DNA from: DAOUBA01 sp034432855
GTDB lineage: Bacteria; Chloroflexota; Anaerolineae; B4-G1
Direction: 5' to 3'
Length of the DNA: 51,853 bases
Assembly (NCBI GenBank): GCA_034432855.1
Contig: DAOUBA010000229.1
Location: forward strand, 1 to 51,853
Of the stretch, positions 40,522 through 48,261 are shown piece by piece (position 1 is the stretch's first letter; every line of letters begins with the position of its first letter). The position numbers and the translations under genes are program-made. A model generated the notes under the pieces. It did not search any database, was not told the DNA's origin, and saw only the letters and a list, made by a program, of their open reading frames with translations.

Positions 40522-41437
40522 AACCCAACAACCCCATCCTCACCCACACCCCATTCTCCGCCTGGCGGAAGTACGCTGCGTTGGGGAGTGCATCCACATC
40601 GGTGGCGATTTCATCCACGCGGGGCAATGGGTGCATCACCGTGATGTCGGGATTCGTGCGCTCGATCAGGGCGCGATCCACCACGTAACTTCCCTTCAGC
40701 CGCTCGTACTCGGCGGGGTCGGCAAATCGCTCGCGCTGGATGCGGGTGACGTAAAGCACGTCGCTGGCCGCCATCGCTGCGGCCAGGTCCTCCGTCTCTT
40801 CCACGGCAAGCCCCGCCTGACGCAGTTCCGCGACGATCTCGCCGGGCATCGCCAGCACCTGAGGGGAAGCCAGGTTCAGCGTGACGTCCCAGTGGGCCAG
40901 CGCGCGGGCGAGCGAGTGGACGGTGCGCCCGTGCTTGAGATCGCCGGCCAGGCAGATGCGCAGCCCGTCAATCCGCCCGCGCTCGCGCTGAATGGTATAG
41001 AGGTCGAGGAGCGCCTGGGTGGGGTGCTCGCCTGTGCCGTCGCCGGCGTTGATCACCGGCACTGTGGCGCCGGCGGCGGCCTCCTGCGCCGAACCGACCG
41101 CCGGGTGGCGCTGCACGATCACGTCGGCGTAGCCGGAGACGACGCGCGCGGCGTCGGACAGTGTCTCACCCTTCGCGGCGGAGGAACTCTTCATCGCCTC
41201 GGCGACGGAAATTACGCCGCCGCCCAGCCGGAGCATCGCCGACTCGAAACTGAGCCGCGTGCGGGTGCTCGGCTCGTAGAACAGTGTGGCGAGGATACGG
41301 CCATCCAGCACGTTCAATCTGGGCGTCTGCTTGCACTGCGCTTCGAAGTGAGCGGCCTGTTCCAGGATGAGCAGAATTTCCTCTTTGGTGAGGTCGCTGA
41401 TGGCAAGAATGTCACGTCCTTTCAGCGGATTGGACAT
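40508..41437 (-). CDS. pyrB: Aspartate carbamoyltransferase catalytic chain
   Basis: A 309-aa ATCase catalytic chain, first step unique to pyrimidines after carbamoyl phosphate. FYEPSTRTRLSFESAMLRLGG holds the carbamoyl-phosphate site, and VINAGDGTGEHPTQALLDLYT, LAGDLKHGRTVHSLARAL and VMHPLPRVDEI are conserved. No regulatory pyrI is nearby. ATG 41437 has AGGAGG 4 bases upstream. It is the first gene of the operon, after an attenuator-like hairpin. Confidence 0.95.
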   Translation of the reverse strand: MSNPLKGRDILAISDLTKEEILLILEQAAHFEAQCKQTPRLNVLDGRILATLFYEPSTRTRLSFESAMLRLGGGVISVAEAMKSSSAAKGETLSDAARVVSGYADVIVQRHPAVGSAQEAAAGATVPVINAGDGTGEHPTQALLDLYTIQRERGRIDGLRICLAGDLKHGRTVHSLARALAHWDVTLNLASPQVLAMPGEIVAELRQAGLAVEETEDLAAAMAASDVLYVTRIQRERFADPAEYERLKGSYVVDRALIERTNPDITVMHPLPRVDEIATDVDALPNAAYFRQAENGVWVRMGLLGLVVG

Positions 41438-41561
41438 TGGGCCTCCTGTCGTGAGACATAAAAAGACCTTTGGGCAGAGGCCCAAAGGTCAAAAATGGCC
41501 GACGGGGATCAATACCCCTGGCGTATGGTTTGGGGTTGGCTGCTCGCCATTGTCCGAACAT
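41417..41561 (-). other. Possible pyrB leader reading frame
   Basis: An ATG about 2-3 bases from the predicted transcript start opens a frame that runs without stop through the attenuator hairpin and past the pyrB start (49 codons, ending near 41412). It begins MFGQWRAANPKPYARG. E. coli pyrBI is controlled by translation of a leader of similar length across its attenuator. No ribosome site is possible, so it would be read as a leaderless mRNA. Coding is uncertain. Confidence 0.3.
41473..41497 (-). terminator. Attenuator hairpin in the pyrB leader
   Basis: GACCTTTGGGC and GCCCAAAGGTC form a perfect 11-bp stem with a CTCT-type loop. In the direction of transcription it is followed at once by TTTTTA, then 15 bases to the AGGAGG of pyrB. 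It reads as an intrinsic terminator placed before the first gene of the operon. A short hairpin (GGGG/CCCC, about 41505-41519) and a T5 run (about 41491-41495 to 41500) come just before it. Confidence 0.85.
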
Positions 41562-41569
41562 CGAGTGCG

Positions 41570-41598
41570 AGTATACCGCAATTAGCGGCGGGTGTCAA
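41570..41598 (-). promoter_or_regulatory. Promoter of the pyr operon
   Basis: On the minus strand TTGACA (41593-41598), 17-bp spacer and TATACT (41570-41575). Expected start of transcription is near 41563, giving a leader of about 125 bases before pyrB. Confidence 0.88.
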
Positions 41599-41638
41599 GT
41601 TGGGGTAATTGTGGTATACTGTAAGAGATGGTTCATAA

Positions 41639-41686
41639 GTGGGGCAGGCTTTCCAGCCTGCCGACAGCCTGGAAAGGCTGTCCCAC
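41639..41686. repeat. GTGGGGCAGGCTTTCCAGCC palindromic repeat
   Basis: GTGGGGCAGGCTTTCCAGCCTG faces CAGCCTGGAAAGGCTGTCCCAC, a near-perfect 22-bp inverted repeat with a CCGA-type centre. It lies between the divergent pyr and dehydrogenase promoters. The rest of the 388 bp between pyrB and the dehydrogenase gene holds the pyr leader and promoter, and nothing else that I can identify. Confidence 0.85.
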
Positions 41687-41825
41687 ATCGGCTTTGCGCC
41701 CGTCGAAAAGCCTCCGTCTGCCGATTCGCATAGTCATTATCTGTTTGGCATCAGTCCCTGTTTACTAGTTCTCTTTGAGAACTGAGCAGGCTACACGAAA
41801 AACTATTGTTGCAAGAGGAGACCCT

Positions 41826-42854
41826 ATGAAAACCATGCGTCTTCATGGACTGCGAGATATGCGTCTCGATGAAGTCCCGAAACCTGAACCAGGCCCTGGT
41901 GAAGTGCTGATCCGCGTTCGCGCAGTTGGTGTGTGTGGGTCGGATGTGCATTACTACCTGGATGGTCATATCGGCACCGCAAAGGCCACTTTCCCCTTCA
42001 CCTTGGGGCACGAGTTCGCCGGCGAAATCGTGGCACTGGGCCCCGGTGTGGAAGGGCTGGCGGTCGGAACGCGAGTGGCGGTAGACCCGGCCATTCCCTG
42101 TGGGCATTGCGAGACTTGCCTGGACGGTAATCCCAATTGCTGTCCCTCCGTGCGCTTTCCGGGCTCCCCTCCCTACGAGGGGGCGTTGAGTGAGTTCTAC
42201 GTTCACCCTGCACACCTCTGCATTCCGCTGCCCGACGCACTCGGTTTTGATGACGGAGTGATGTTGGAACCGCTGGGGGTAGTCGTGCATGCCCTGACCC
42301 TGGCCAAGATTCGCCCTGGCGACATAGTTGCCATACTGGGTGCCGGCCCGATTGGAATGCTTGCGCTCCAGTTGGCCTCGCGCACGGCGGGTGCCGTCTA
42401 CGTGACCGAACCGGTTGTGGAGCGCCGGGCGATGGCTGTGACCCTGGGGGCCACCGCCGTCTGCGATCCGACGGCCGAGGATCCGGTCGCTTGGCTGCTC
42501 CAACAGACCTGCGGGCGTGGCGCCGATATCGTGATCGAGGCGGCTTGGGGCGAGGAGACAGTGGACCAGGCGGTATACATGGCGCGGCCTGCCGGCAAGG
42601 TAGTCCTGGTGGGCATCCCACGCGAGGATAAGGTCACATTCTCTGCAAGCGAGGCCCGCCGCAAGGGGCTTTCGGTCCTGCTATCGCGTCGGATGAAGTT
42701 CGTCTACCCGCGTGCTATCGCGCTGGTCGAGCGAGGGTTGGTAGACATACGTCGGCTCATCACTCATCGCTTCCCATTGGAGCGGGCAGGGGAGGCATTC
42801 GACCTGGTTTCTTCTCTGCGAGACGGCGTGGTCAAGGTGCTCATCGAGATCTGA
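41826..42854 (+). CDS. Zinc-dependent alcohol dehydrogenase, sorbitol/threonine dehydrogenase-like
   Basis: A 342-aa medium-chain dehydrogenase. Catalytic zinc ligands are in VGVCGSDVHYYLDG and LGHEFAGEI; structural zinc Cys are in PAIPCGHCETCLDGNPNCC. The NAD site is VAILGAGPIGMLALQLA. GSDVHYYLDGHIG is usual for polyol dehydrogenases; the true substrate is not known. ATG 41826 follows GAGGAG; an in-frame upstream extension lacks a ribosome site. It is monocistronic as far as seen. Confidence 0.88.
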   Translation: MKTMRLHGLRDMRLDEVPKPEPGPGEVLIRVRAVGVCGSDVHYYLDGHIGTAKATFPFTLGHEFAGEIVALGPGVEGLAVGTRVAVDPAIPCGHCETCLDGNPNCCPSVRFPGSPPYEGALSEFYVHPAHLCIPLPDALGFDDGVMLEPLGVVVHALTLAKIRPGDIVAILGAGPIGMLALQLASRTAGAVYVTEPVVERRAMAVTLGATAVCDPTAEDPVAWLLQQTCGRGADIVIEAAWGEETVDQAVYMARPAGKVVLVGIPREDKVTFSASEARRKGLSVLLSRRMKFVYPRAIALVERGLVDIRRLITHRFPLERAGEAFDLVSSLRDGVVKVLIEI

Positions 42855-42898
42855 CAGCGCGACAGGCGATGCAACCGCATCAGGTGTAATGGAATCTC

Positions 42899-42955
42899 TT
42901 GCCCTTTGCACTGCTTCATGGTATACTGTAGTGTACAGATATTCAGTATAAACTG
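42899..42955 (+). promoter_or_regulatory. Promoter and operator-like palindromes of the AbrB/VapC pair
   Basis: TTGCCC (42899-42904), 17 bp, TATACT (42922-42927). CTGTAGTGTACAG overlaps the -10 edge, and TTCAGTATAAACTGAA follows; the two inverted repeats are probable autoregulation sites for the antitoxin. Confidence 0.65.
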
Positions 42956-42957
42956 AA

Positions 42958-43257
42958 ATGCAGACAGAGGAGATTCCAGTGGGATTGGAAACCACCTTGC
43001 AAGTACGCAGCCGGGGTGTACTCACGCTGCCCATCGAGTTGCGGCAGAAATACAACATCGAGGAAGGGGATACATTCCGTCTGGTGGACCTGGATGGCAT
43101 CTTTGTGCTCACGCCGATGGCGCCGATCGTGCCGGAACTGGCACGCGAGATCGAGCGCCTGCGCCTGGATGCCGGTTTGAGCATCAAGGAACTCTTGGAC
43201 GGTCTGCGGCAGGAGCGCGAGCGCTACTACCAGGAACGGCATGCAGCCGCCGGATAA
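42958..43257 (+). CDS. AbrB/SpoVT-type antitoxin
   Basis: A 99-aa protein with the swapped-hairpin AbrB domain: TLQVRSRGVLTLPIELRQKYNIEEGDTFRL, then a helical C-terminus that would bind the toxin (LAREIERLRLDAGLSIKELLDGLR). Overlaps the VapC gene by 17 bp. Operator-like palindromes lie just upstream, consistent with autorepression. Confidence 0.85.
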   Translation: MQTEEIPVGLETTLQVRSRGVLTLPIELRQKYNIEEGDTFRLVDLDGIFVLTPMAPIVPELAREIERLRLDAGLSIKELLDGLRQERERYYQERHAAAG

Positions 43258-43717
43258 GCCGCGCGTTTTCATAGACGCCGATGTGCTCTTCGCGGGTGCT
43301 GCTGCTCCGACTGAGCACGGCGCGAGCCTGGTCATTCTGCGCATGGCGGAGATCACGTTGATCGAAGCCGTTACTTCTGAACAGGCCATCGCCGAGGTGG
43401 AGCGTAACCTGTCGGCCAAAATGCCCGCTGCCCTGCCGACGTTCCGCCTGTTGGTGGCGCGTTGCCTGCGCGTCGTTTCTGATCCCGGTCCAGAGGAGCT
43501 GTCGTCGCACACCGGGGCTGCCGACCCCGAGGATCTGCCGATCCTGGTGGCTGCCTTGCGTGAGGGTTGTCCCTGGCTGGTGACCTTCAACGTGCGTGAT
43601 TACGGGCCGGGACCCCCTGACGTGACGGTTTTGCCGCCGGGCGATTTCGTGCAGCACATCCGCTATCTGTTGGCGTCCCTGGCGCTCAAACCGGGTAGCG
43701 CCCCTTACGGCAAATAG
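43241..43717 (+). CDS. PIN-domain toxin, VapC family
   Basis: A 158-aa PIN-domain protein. PRVFIDADVLFAGA carries the first Asp, VTSEQAIAEVERN the Glu, and DPEDLPILVAAL and VTFNVRDY the remaining acidic positions. It follows an AbrB antitoxin. A ribonuclease role is inferred from family. It starts inside the antitoxin gene (17-bp overlap). Confidence 0.8.
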   Translation: MQPPDKPRVFIDADVLFAGAAAPTEHGASLVILRMAEITLIEAVTSEQAIAEVERNLSAKMPAALPTFRLLVARCLRVVSDPGPEELSSHTGAADPEDLPILVAALREGCPWLVTFNVRDYGPGPPDVTVLPPGDFVQHIRYLLASLALKPGSAPYGK

Positions 43718-43746
43718 CGGCCCGGAAAGACCTTTGGAGGTGCTTG

Positions 43747-44199
43747 ATGGCAGCAGAGAACATCATTGTCCGTCAGAACCACGACTTTGAAATCCAAATC
43801 CTGGCTCCACCCCCGGAGGCGGAGGAGGCCGGGCATTTGCATCCGGTCGGCGACATTTATCAACTGACACCCTACGGGATGTTGCTGGCTGCGCTGGGTT
43901 CGTGCACCGCCATCGTCCTGCATACCTATGCGCAGTATCATGACGTGCCGCTGCACGAGGTCGAACTGCATCTCAAGTATGACCGCGTCTTTGCCGAGGA
44001 CTGCAAGAACTGTGAGGCCATTGGGGCATACACCGAGCAGATCGAGGAGGAGATCGTGCTGATTGGCGATCTCACCTCAGAGGAGCGTAAACGGCTGCTG
44101 GTGATTTCCCGTCAGTGTCCGATCCACAAGATGCTGGCGCGCGGGATCGAGGTGCGGTCGCACCTGGCAGAAGCGCTGGTGGAGGAACAAGGAGGCTGA
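43747..44199 (+). CDS. OsmC family protein
   Basis: A 150-aa OsmC-like protein. It has the two reactive Cys of thiol peroxidases of this family: GSCTAIVLHTYA and SRQCPIHKML. TPYGMLLAALGSC matches the family core. OsmC/Ohr proteins reduce organic hydroperoxides. GGAGGTG precedes ATG 43747. It is directly upstream of, and overlaps or touches, the peroxiredoxin-like gene, so the two probably form an antioxidant unit. An extra CKNC motif lies in the middle. Confidence 0.88.
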   Translation: MAAENIIVRQNHDFEIQILAPPPEAEEAGHLHPVGDIYQLTPYGMLLAALGSCTAIVLHTYAQYHDVPLHEVELHLKYDRVFAEDCKNCEAIGAYTEQIEEEIVLIGDLTSEERKRLLVISRQCPIHKMLARGIEVRSHLAEALVEEQGG

Positions 44200-44201
44200 T
44201 G

Positions 44202-44675
44202 ATGGCCGAACAGGTCGGGGTGGGGCAGGTGGCGCCGGATTTCGCACTGACCGATGTGCGGGGCCGCACCGTGCGCCTTTCGGATTACAGGGGTCAGAAG
44301 AACGTTGTGCTCGTATTCACGCGCGGCTTTATGTGACCGTACTGCCGCGCGCACCTTGCGCAGTTGCGTGAGGATTATGCCCGGTTCGTCGAGCGCGACG
44401 CGGAAATCCTCGTCATCGGCCCCGAAGGCCCGCGCCGCTTCAAGCAGGTGTGGGAGGAGCAGGGCTACCCCTTCGTGGGCTTTGCCGATTACCGCCACGA
44501 GGTTGCCGACCGCTACGGGCAGGAGATCAACCTGCTCAAATTGGGGCGCATGCCCGCGCTGCTGATCGTAGATAAGCAGGGCGTGATCCGCTTTGCCCAC
44601 TTTGGCGACAATATGGCCGATATTCCCAGGAACGCCGATGTCTTGGCGTTGCTGGAGCAAATGAATCAGGAGTGA
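44202..44675 (+). CDS. Peroxiredoxin-like selenoprotein with in-frame TGA (probable Sec)
   Basis: A 157-residue AhpC/TSA-like protein if the TGA at 44334-44336 is read as selenocysteine. It begins VGQVAPDFALTDVRGRTVRL; the redox motif reads FTRGFM-TGA-PYCRAHL, that is UPYC where relatives have CPYC. The frame continues with REDYARFVERDAEILVIGP, PALLIVDKQGVIRF and stop TGA. Just after the codon, ACTGC(C)GC can pair with GCGCAGT (about 44340-44363) around a G-rich loop, a possible bacterial SECIS. AGGAGG stands 6 bases before ATG 44202; ATG 44199 overlaps the OsmC stop. A nonsense mutation is the alternative, less likely since the rest is intact. Confidence 0.82.
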
Positions 44676-44682
44676 TGATACG

Positions 44683-46782
44683 ATGGCTAAAGTAAAGATG
44701 GTTCCCGGTGAGTGGGGCTCGCTTCAGACTGCGCAGCCCCTGTCTGAAGAGCAGATTGAGGTAAAGGCGCGCGAGTTGCTGGCGCAGATGACGCTGGACG
44801 AAAAGATCGGGCAGATGTCGGGTGATACGCCGCGAATGCCCGGCATGATCGAAATGATGCGGGCCTACAACATCCGTCCTCTGCCGGCGGGTGAGAATCT
44901 GCGCCTGGGCATCCCCGGCATCCGTTTCAGCGACGGGCCGCGCGGCGTGGTCATGAACCACTCGACCTGTTTCCCGGTGAGCATGGCGCGCGGGGCGACG
45001 TGGTCGCCCGAACTCGAAGCGCGGGTAGGAGACGCCATTGGCGTCGAGGCGCGCTCGCTAGGAGCCAATCTCTTTGCTGGAGTATGTATCAACCTGCTCC
45101 GTCACCCGGCGTGGGGGCGCGCACAAGAGACCTACGGTGACGACCCATTCTTGCTGGGCGAGATGGGAGCGGCGCTCGTCCGCGGCGCGCAACGTCACGT
45201 AATGGTCTGTGTCAAGCACTATGCCTGCAACAGTCTCGAGAACACCCGCCTCAGGCTGGACGTGCGCATCGCTGAGCGGACGCTGCGTGAGATGTACCTG
45301 CCGCATTTCAAGCGCTGCGTGGACGAGGGAGTGGCGGCGGTCATGAGCGCCTACAACAAAGTCAACGGCGAACACTGCGGCCACAACGCCCACCTCCTGC
45401 GCGACATCCTGAAAGGCGAGTGGGGGTTCACCGGCTTTGTCATGTCCGATTTTGTGTGGGGCATTCGCGATGCCCAATCCGCCGTGTTGGGCGGGTTGGA
45501 CCTCGAGATGCCGTTTCGCTACCACTACCGGCGCCGGCTCAAGCGGCTGGTCGAGCGTGGCGAGGTGAAAGAGGCGTTGATTGACGAGGCGGTGTTGCGC
45601 ATCCTGCGTCAAAAGATTCGATTTGCCCAGATCGGCGAGCCGGGGCGATATGGCCCTCACGCCGTTGTCTGCGATGCACACCGCGCGCTGGCGCGCGAGG
45701 TGGCGCAGAAGGGAATGGTGCTGCTCAAGAACGATCCCATCGGCCCGGCTGATAAACCCGTGCTGCCAATAGACCTTGCACAGGTCGGGCGGATCGTCCT
45801 CGTCGGTCAACTGGCGGTGGAGAAGAACATCGGCGACCACGGTAGCAGCATGGCGCGGCCGCCCTACGTCGTGACTCCGATGGAGGGTATCCGGGCAGCC
45901 GCGCAGAACGGCTGCGAGATCGTCTTCGAGCGTGGCCAACGTATCCAGAAGGCGGTTGAGGCAGCACGCGGCGCTGATGTTGTCATTGTTATCGCCGGGT
46001 ACACTTACAAGGACGAGGGCGAGCGTGTCGGGCCACACCTGGGCGGCGATCGGGAATCGCTCACGCTGCACGCGCATGACGAGGCGCTGATCCAAGCCGT
46101 CGCCGCGGCCAATCCCCATACCGTCGTCGTGATGATGGGCGGGAGTGCGGTCATCACCGAGGCCTGGCGCGACGCGGTCCCGGCCATCCTGATGGCGTGG
46201 TATCCAGGTATGGAAGGAGGCCATGCCCTGGCCGATGTGCTGTTCGGTAAGGTCAATCCGAGCGGCAAATTGCCGTGCGTCTTTCCGCGCTCGGAGGATC
46301 ACCTGCCTTTCTTTGATCGGACTGTCACGAGCATCGAGTATGGCTATTATCACGGCTATCGGCTGATGGACAAGGCGGGCCACACGCCTGCCTTCCCCTT
46401 CGGCTTCGGGCTGAGCTACACAACCTACGAGTACAAGAACCTGCGTTTGGAGCAGGACGAGATCGCCGCCGATGGCGTGCTACACGCAAGCGTAGAGATT
46501 ACGAACACGGGACGGCGGATGGGAGAAGAAGTCGCGCAGTTGTATATCGGCTACGAAGGCTCGGCGATGGAGCGGCCGCTGAAAGAACTGAAAGGCTTTG
46601 CCCGCGTACGCCTGGAGCCGGGAGAGACGAAGCGGGTCGAGTTTGCTGTGCCCGGCGAGCAACTGGCCTACTATGACGAGGAGCGCCCAGGCTGGGTTAT
46701 CGAGCCGATCACGTACAACGTCTACGTGGGGCCATCTTCTGCGGCCACTCTGTTGCACAGTCAGTTTCACGTTAGAAAGTAA
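44683..46782 (+). CDS. Glycoside hydrolase family 3 (beta-glucosidase type)
   Basis: A 699-aa GH3 enzyme: RFSDGPRGVVM, NLLRHPAWGRAQETYGDDP, VKHYACNSLENTR (KH motif), and GFVMSDFVWG with the catalytic Asp in the (beta/alpha)8 domain. The second domain (VGQLAVEKNIGDHG... GVRPHLGGDRESL-like region) carries the acid/base part, and a C-terminal fibronectin-type-III-like domain has EITNTGRRMGEEVAQLYIG. No signal peptide, so it probably acts in the cytoplasm on oligosaccharides or glycosides that are taken up. It starts 7 bp after the peroxiredoxin-like gene. Confidence 0.9.
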   Translation: MAKVKMVPGEWGSLQTAQPLSEEQIEVKARELLAQMTLDEKIGQMSGDTPRMPGMIEMMRAYNIRPLPAGENLRLGIPGIRFSDGPRGVVMNHSTCFPVSMARGATWSPELEARVGDAIGVEARSLGANLFAGVCINLLRHPAWGRAQETYGDDPFLLGEMGAALVRGAQRHVMVCVKHYACNSLENTRLRLDVRIAERTLREMYLPHFKRCVDEGVAAVMSAYNKVNGEHCGHNAHLLRDILKGEWGFTGFVMSDFVWGIRDAQSAVLGGLDLEMPFRYHYRRRLKRLVERGEVKEALIDEAVLRILRQKIRFAQIGEPGRYGPHAVVCDAHRALAREVAQKGMVLLKNDPIGPADKPVLPIDLAQVGRIVLVGQLAVEKNIGDHGSSMARPPYVVTPMEGIRAAAQNGCEIVFERGQRIQKAVEAARGADVVIVIAGYTYKDEGERVGPHLGGDRESLTLHAHDEALIQAVAAANPHTVVVMMGGSAVITEAWRDAVPAILMAWYPGMEGGHALADVLFGKVNPSGKLPCVFPRSEDHLPFFDRTVTSIEYGYYHGYRLMDKAGHTPAFPFGFGLSYTTYEYKNLRLEQDEIAADGVLHASVEITNTGRRMGEEVAQLYIGYEGSAMERPLKELKGFARVRLEPGETKRVEFAVPGEQLAYYDEERPGWVIEPITYNVYVGPSSAATLLHSQFHVRK

Positions 46783-46791
46783 GAGGGTGCG

Positions 46792-47391
46792 ATGAGCAAC
46801 CTATCGAGAATGAACACGCCCATCTTTTGGGCCGAGGGCCATCCCGGCCGCCTGTCGGCTGAAGGGTGGAAGGTCGAAATCGGCGGCCTGGTCGAGCAAC
46901 CGCTCACGCTGACCTACGCCGAGATTCTGGCCCTGCCCAAATCGGTCGCCGACGCGCGGCTGACCTCGGTCTCCGGCTGGACGGTGCGCGGCAAGTGGGG
47001 TGGGGTGCGCTTGAGCGACCTGCTACCGCTGGCGCGACCCAGGCCGGAAGCGGCGCACGTCCAGTTTATCTCCTACCGGAGCATCTACACGACCTGCATC
47101 CCATTGCAAGTCGCTCTGCAGGAGCGCACCCTGCTCGCTTACGAGTTCGACGGCGAGCCACTAGAAGAGGACTATGGCGGGCCGGTGCGTATCTTCTGCC
47201 CTTATCTCTGGGGCTACAAGTCGGCCAAGAGCGTGGTGGGGATCCGGCTGGTCGAGCGTTCGATCCCCGGCTACTGGGAGGTGCGTGGCTATCCCGATCA
47301 CGCGCTCATCAAGAGCCGGCGCCTGCTCGACGTCAACTCGGGCCGCGAGCGGCGTATCCCCGATGGTGAGGTGATCGAATTTCTGGATTGA
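46792..47391 (+). CDS. Sulfite-oxidase-fold molybdopterin protein lacking the Cys ligand
   Basis: A 199-aa protein of the sulfite oxidase/YedY catalytic fold: WKVEIGGLVEQPLTLTYAEI, WGGVRLSDLL, SYRSIYTTCIPLQVAL, LLAYEFDGEPL, GGPVRIFCPYLWGYKSAKSV and YWEVRGY. The position that binds molybdenum as Cys in HCVTGW-type motifs reads TSVSGW, with a Ser codon (TCG). Either Ser ligates the metal or the protein does not use the cofactor in the usual way. It has no signal peptide, unlike YedY. It overlaps the flavoprotein gene by 4 bp, which may be its redox partner (inference). Confidence 0.75.
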   Translation: MSNLSRMNTPIFWAEGHPGRLSAEGWKVEIGGLVEQPLTLTYAEILALPKSVADARLTSVSGWTVRGKWGGVRLSDLLPLARPRPEAAHVQFISYRSIYTTCIPLQVALQERTLLAYEFDGEPLEEDYGGPVRIFCPYLWGYKSAKSVVGIRLVERSIPGYWEVRGYPDHALIKSRRLLDVNSGRERRIPDGEVIEFLD

Positions 47392-48008
47392 CTTCCATTC
47401 GCGTACTGGGAATCGCCGGCAGCCCGCGACGACATGGGAACACCGAGACGCTTCTGGATCGCTTCCTGGCAGGAGCGGAGAACGTCGGTGGGACGGTGGA
47501 AAAGATCGTGGCAGCGCGGCTACAAATTGCCGGCTGCATTGCCTGCGATGGCTGCTGGCGCGACGGCCATTGCGTGGTGCAGGACGATTTCCGGGCAGTG
47601 TACGCCAGCCTCGTCATTGCCGACGTGATCGCATTGGCGGCGCCGCTCTTTTTCTGGAACCTGCCTGCGCAGGTCAAGGCGCTGGTAGATCGCACGCAGT
47701 GCCAGTGGGCGCGGCGGGTCGTGCTCAAAAGGCCGTTGGCTCCTACTCCCGCCGGTCACATCCGGAGGCGCGGGGTGTTCATCTGTGTGGGCGGTGACTC
47801 GCGCGCGCATTTCGACGGCGTGTGTCTGACGGTGAGGGATTTCTTTCGCGTGAACGAGGCGGATTATTGGGGCGAACTGCTCTACACCGGCGTGGATGCC
47901 GCTGGCGAGATCGAGCGTCACCCCACGGCACTGCAGGAGGCGTTCGACCTGGGGCGCCGGGCGGTGGAAGAGCCCTGGCCCACTCCTCTTCGTCCGGAGG
48001 GTACCTGA
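47388..48008 (+). CDS. Flavodoxin-like iron-sulfur flavoprotein
   Basis: A 206-aa NADPH-dependent FMN-reductase-fold protein. GIAGSPRRHGNTETLLDRFL binds the FMN phosphate; GCIACDGCWRDGHCVVQDD gives a compact Cys cluster as in Isf-type flavoproteins. LAAPLFFWNLPAQVKALVDRT is the second flavin segment. The start is a TTG overlapping the stop of the preceding gene. It can pass electrons to the sulfite-oxidase-fold protein (inference). Confidence 0.8.
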   Translation: MTSIRVLGIAGSPRRHGNTETLLDRFLAGAENVGGTVEKIVAARLQIAGCIACDGCWRDGHCVVQDDFRAVYASLVIADVIALAAPLFFWNLPAQVKALVDRTQCQWARRVVLKRPLAPTPAGHIRRRGVFICVGGDSRAHFDGVCLTVRDFFRVNEADYWGELLYTGVDAAGEIERHPTALQEAFDLGRRAVEEPWPTPLRPEGT

Positions 48009-48012
48009 TGCT

Positions 48013-48040
48013 TTGCGCACGGAGCAGAATCGTGTAGAAT
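48013..48040 (+). promoter_or_regulatory. Promoter of the tup operon leader
   Basis: TTGCGC (48013-48018), 16 bp, TAGAAT (48035-48040), about 12 bp before the structured leader. Confidence 0.5.
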
Positions 48041-48058
48041 AACGCCGCTCGAATAGCA

Positions 48059-48158
48059 CTTCTCCGACCCATTCTCGCCTAACGGCGCGGGCCTATGGGA
48101 GATGGGCGATAGGGTGTGGCGGGAAACGGCCACACCTCCCGTGTTTGGAAAGGAGAAG
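48059..48158 (+). promoter_or_regulatory. Moco/tungsten-cofactor type riboswitch candidate
   Basis: A 100-base leader upstream of a tungstate transporter. CTTCTCC (48059-48065) pairs with GGAGAAG (48152-48158). Inside are CTCCGACCCAT and CGGGAAACGGCC, which resemble the conserved segments of the moco RNA motif as I remember it, and the strong hairpin GGTGTGGC/GCCACACC (48112-48136). Moco riboswitches control molybdenum-cofactor and Mo/W uptake genes. Whether this is the Moco or the Tuco form cannot be told. Assignment is by motif memory, position and gene context. Confidence 0.75.
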
Positions 48159-48176
48159 GACGGCGCCATGGCTCAA

Positions 48177-48214
48177 CGGCGTCCATCCTTTCCGGGGGGA
48201 CGCCGGTTTTGTTG
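48177..48214 (+). terminator. Terminator of the riboswitch expression platform
   Basis: CGGCGTCC (48177-48184) pairs perfectly with GGACGCCG (48198-48205), followed by GTTTTGTTG. GGACG at 48158-48162, starting in the aptamer closing stem, could pair instead with CGTCC (48180-48184). Aptamer formation would therefore favour the terminator (OFF switch). Confidence 0.8.
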
Positions 48215-48261
48215 CTGTTGTAAGGTGCACGTTACCGCTTGGGACCTCGAGTATCTGCGCG

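Noticed and set aside
41639..41686. Rho-independent terminator
   Set aside because: A strong hairpin, but no T-run on either side and it lies between divergent promoters; better seen as a palindromic repeat.
44334..44336. TGA as an ordinary nonsense mutation splitting the peroxiredoxin gene
   Set aside because: It falls precisely on the redox Cys and the rest of the gene is conserved and in frame; Sec is the better explanation, pending proof of the machinery.
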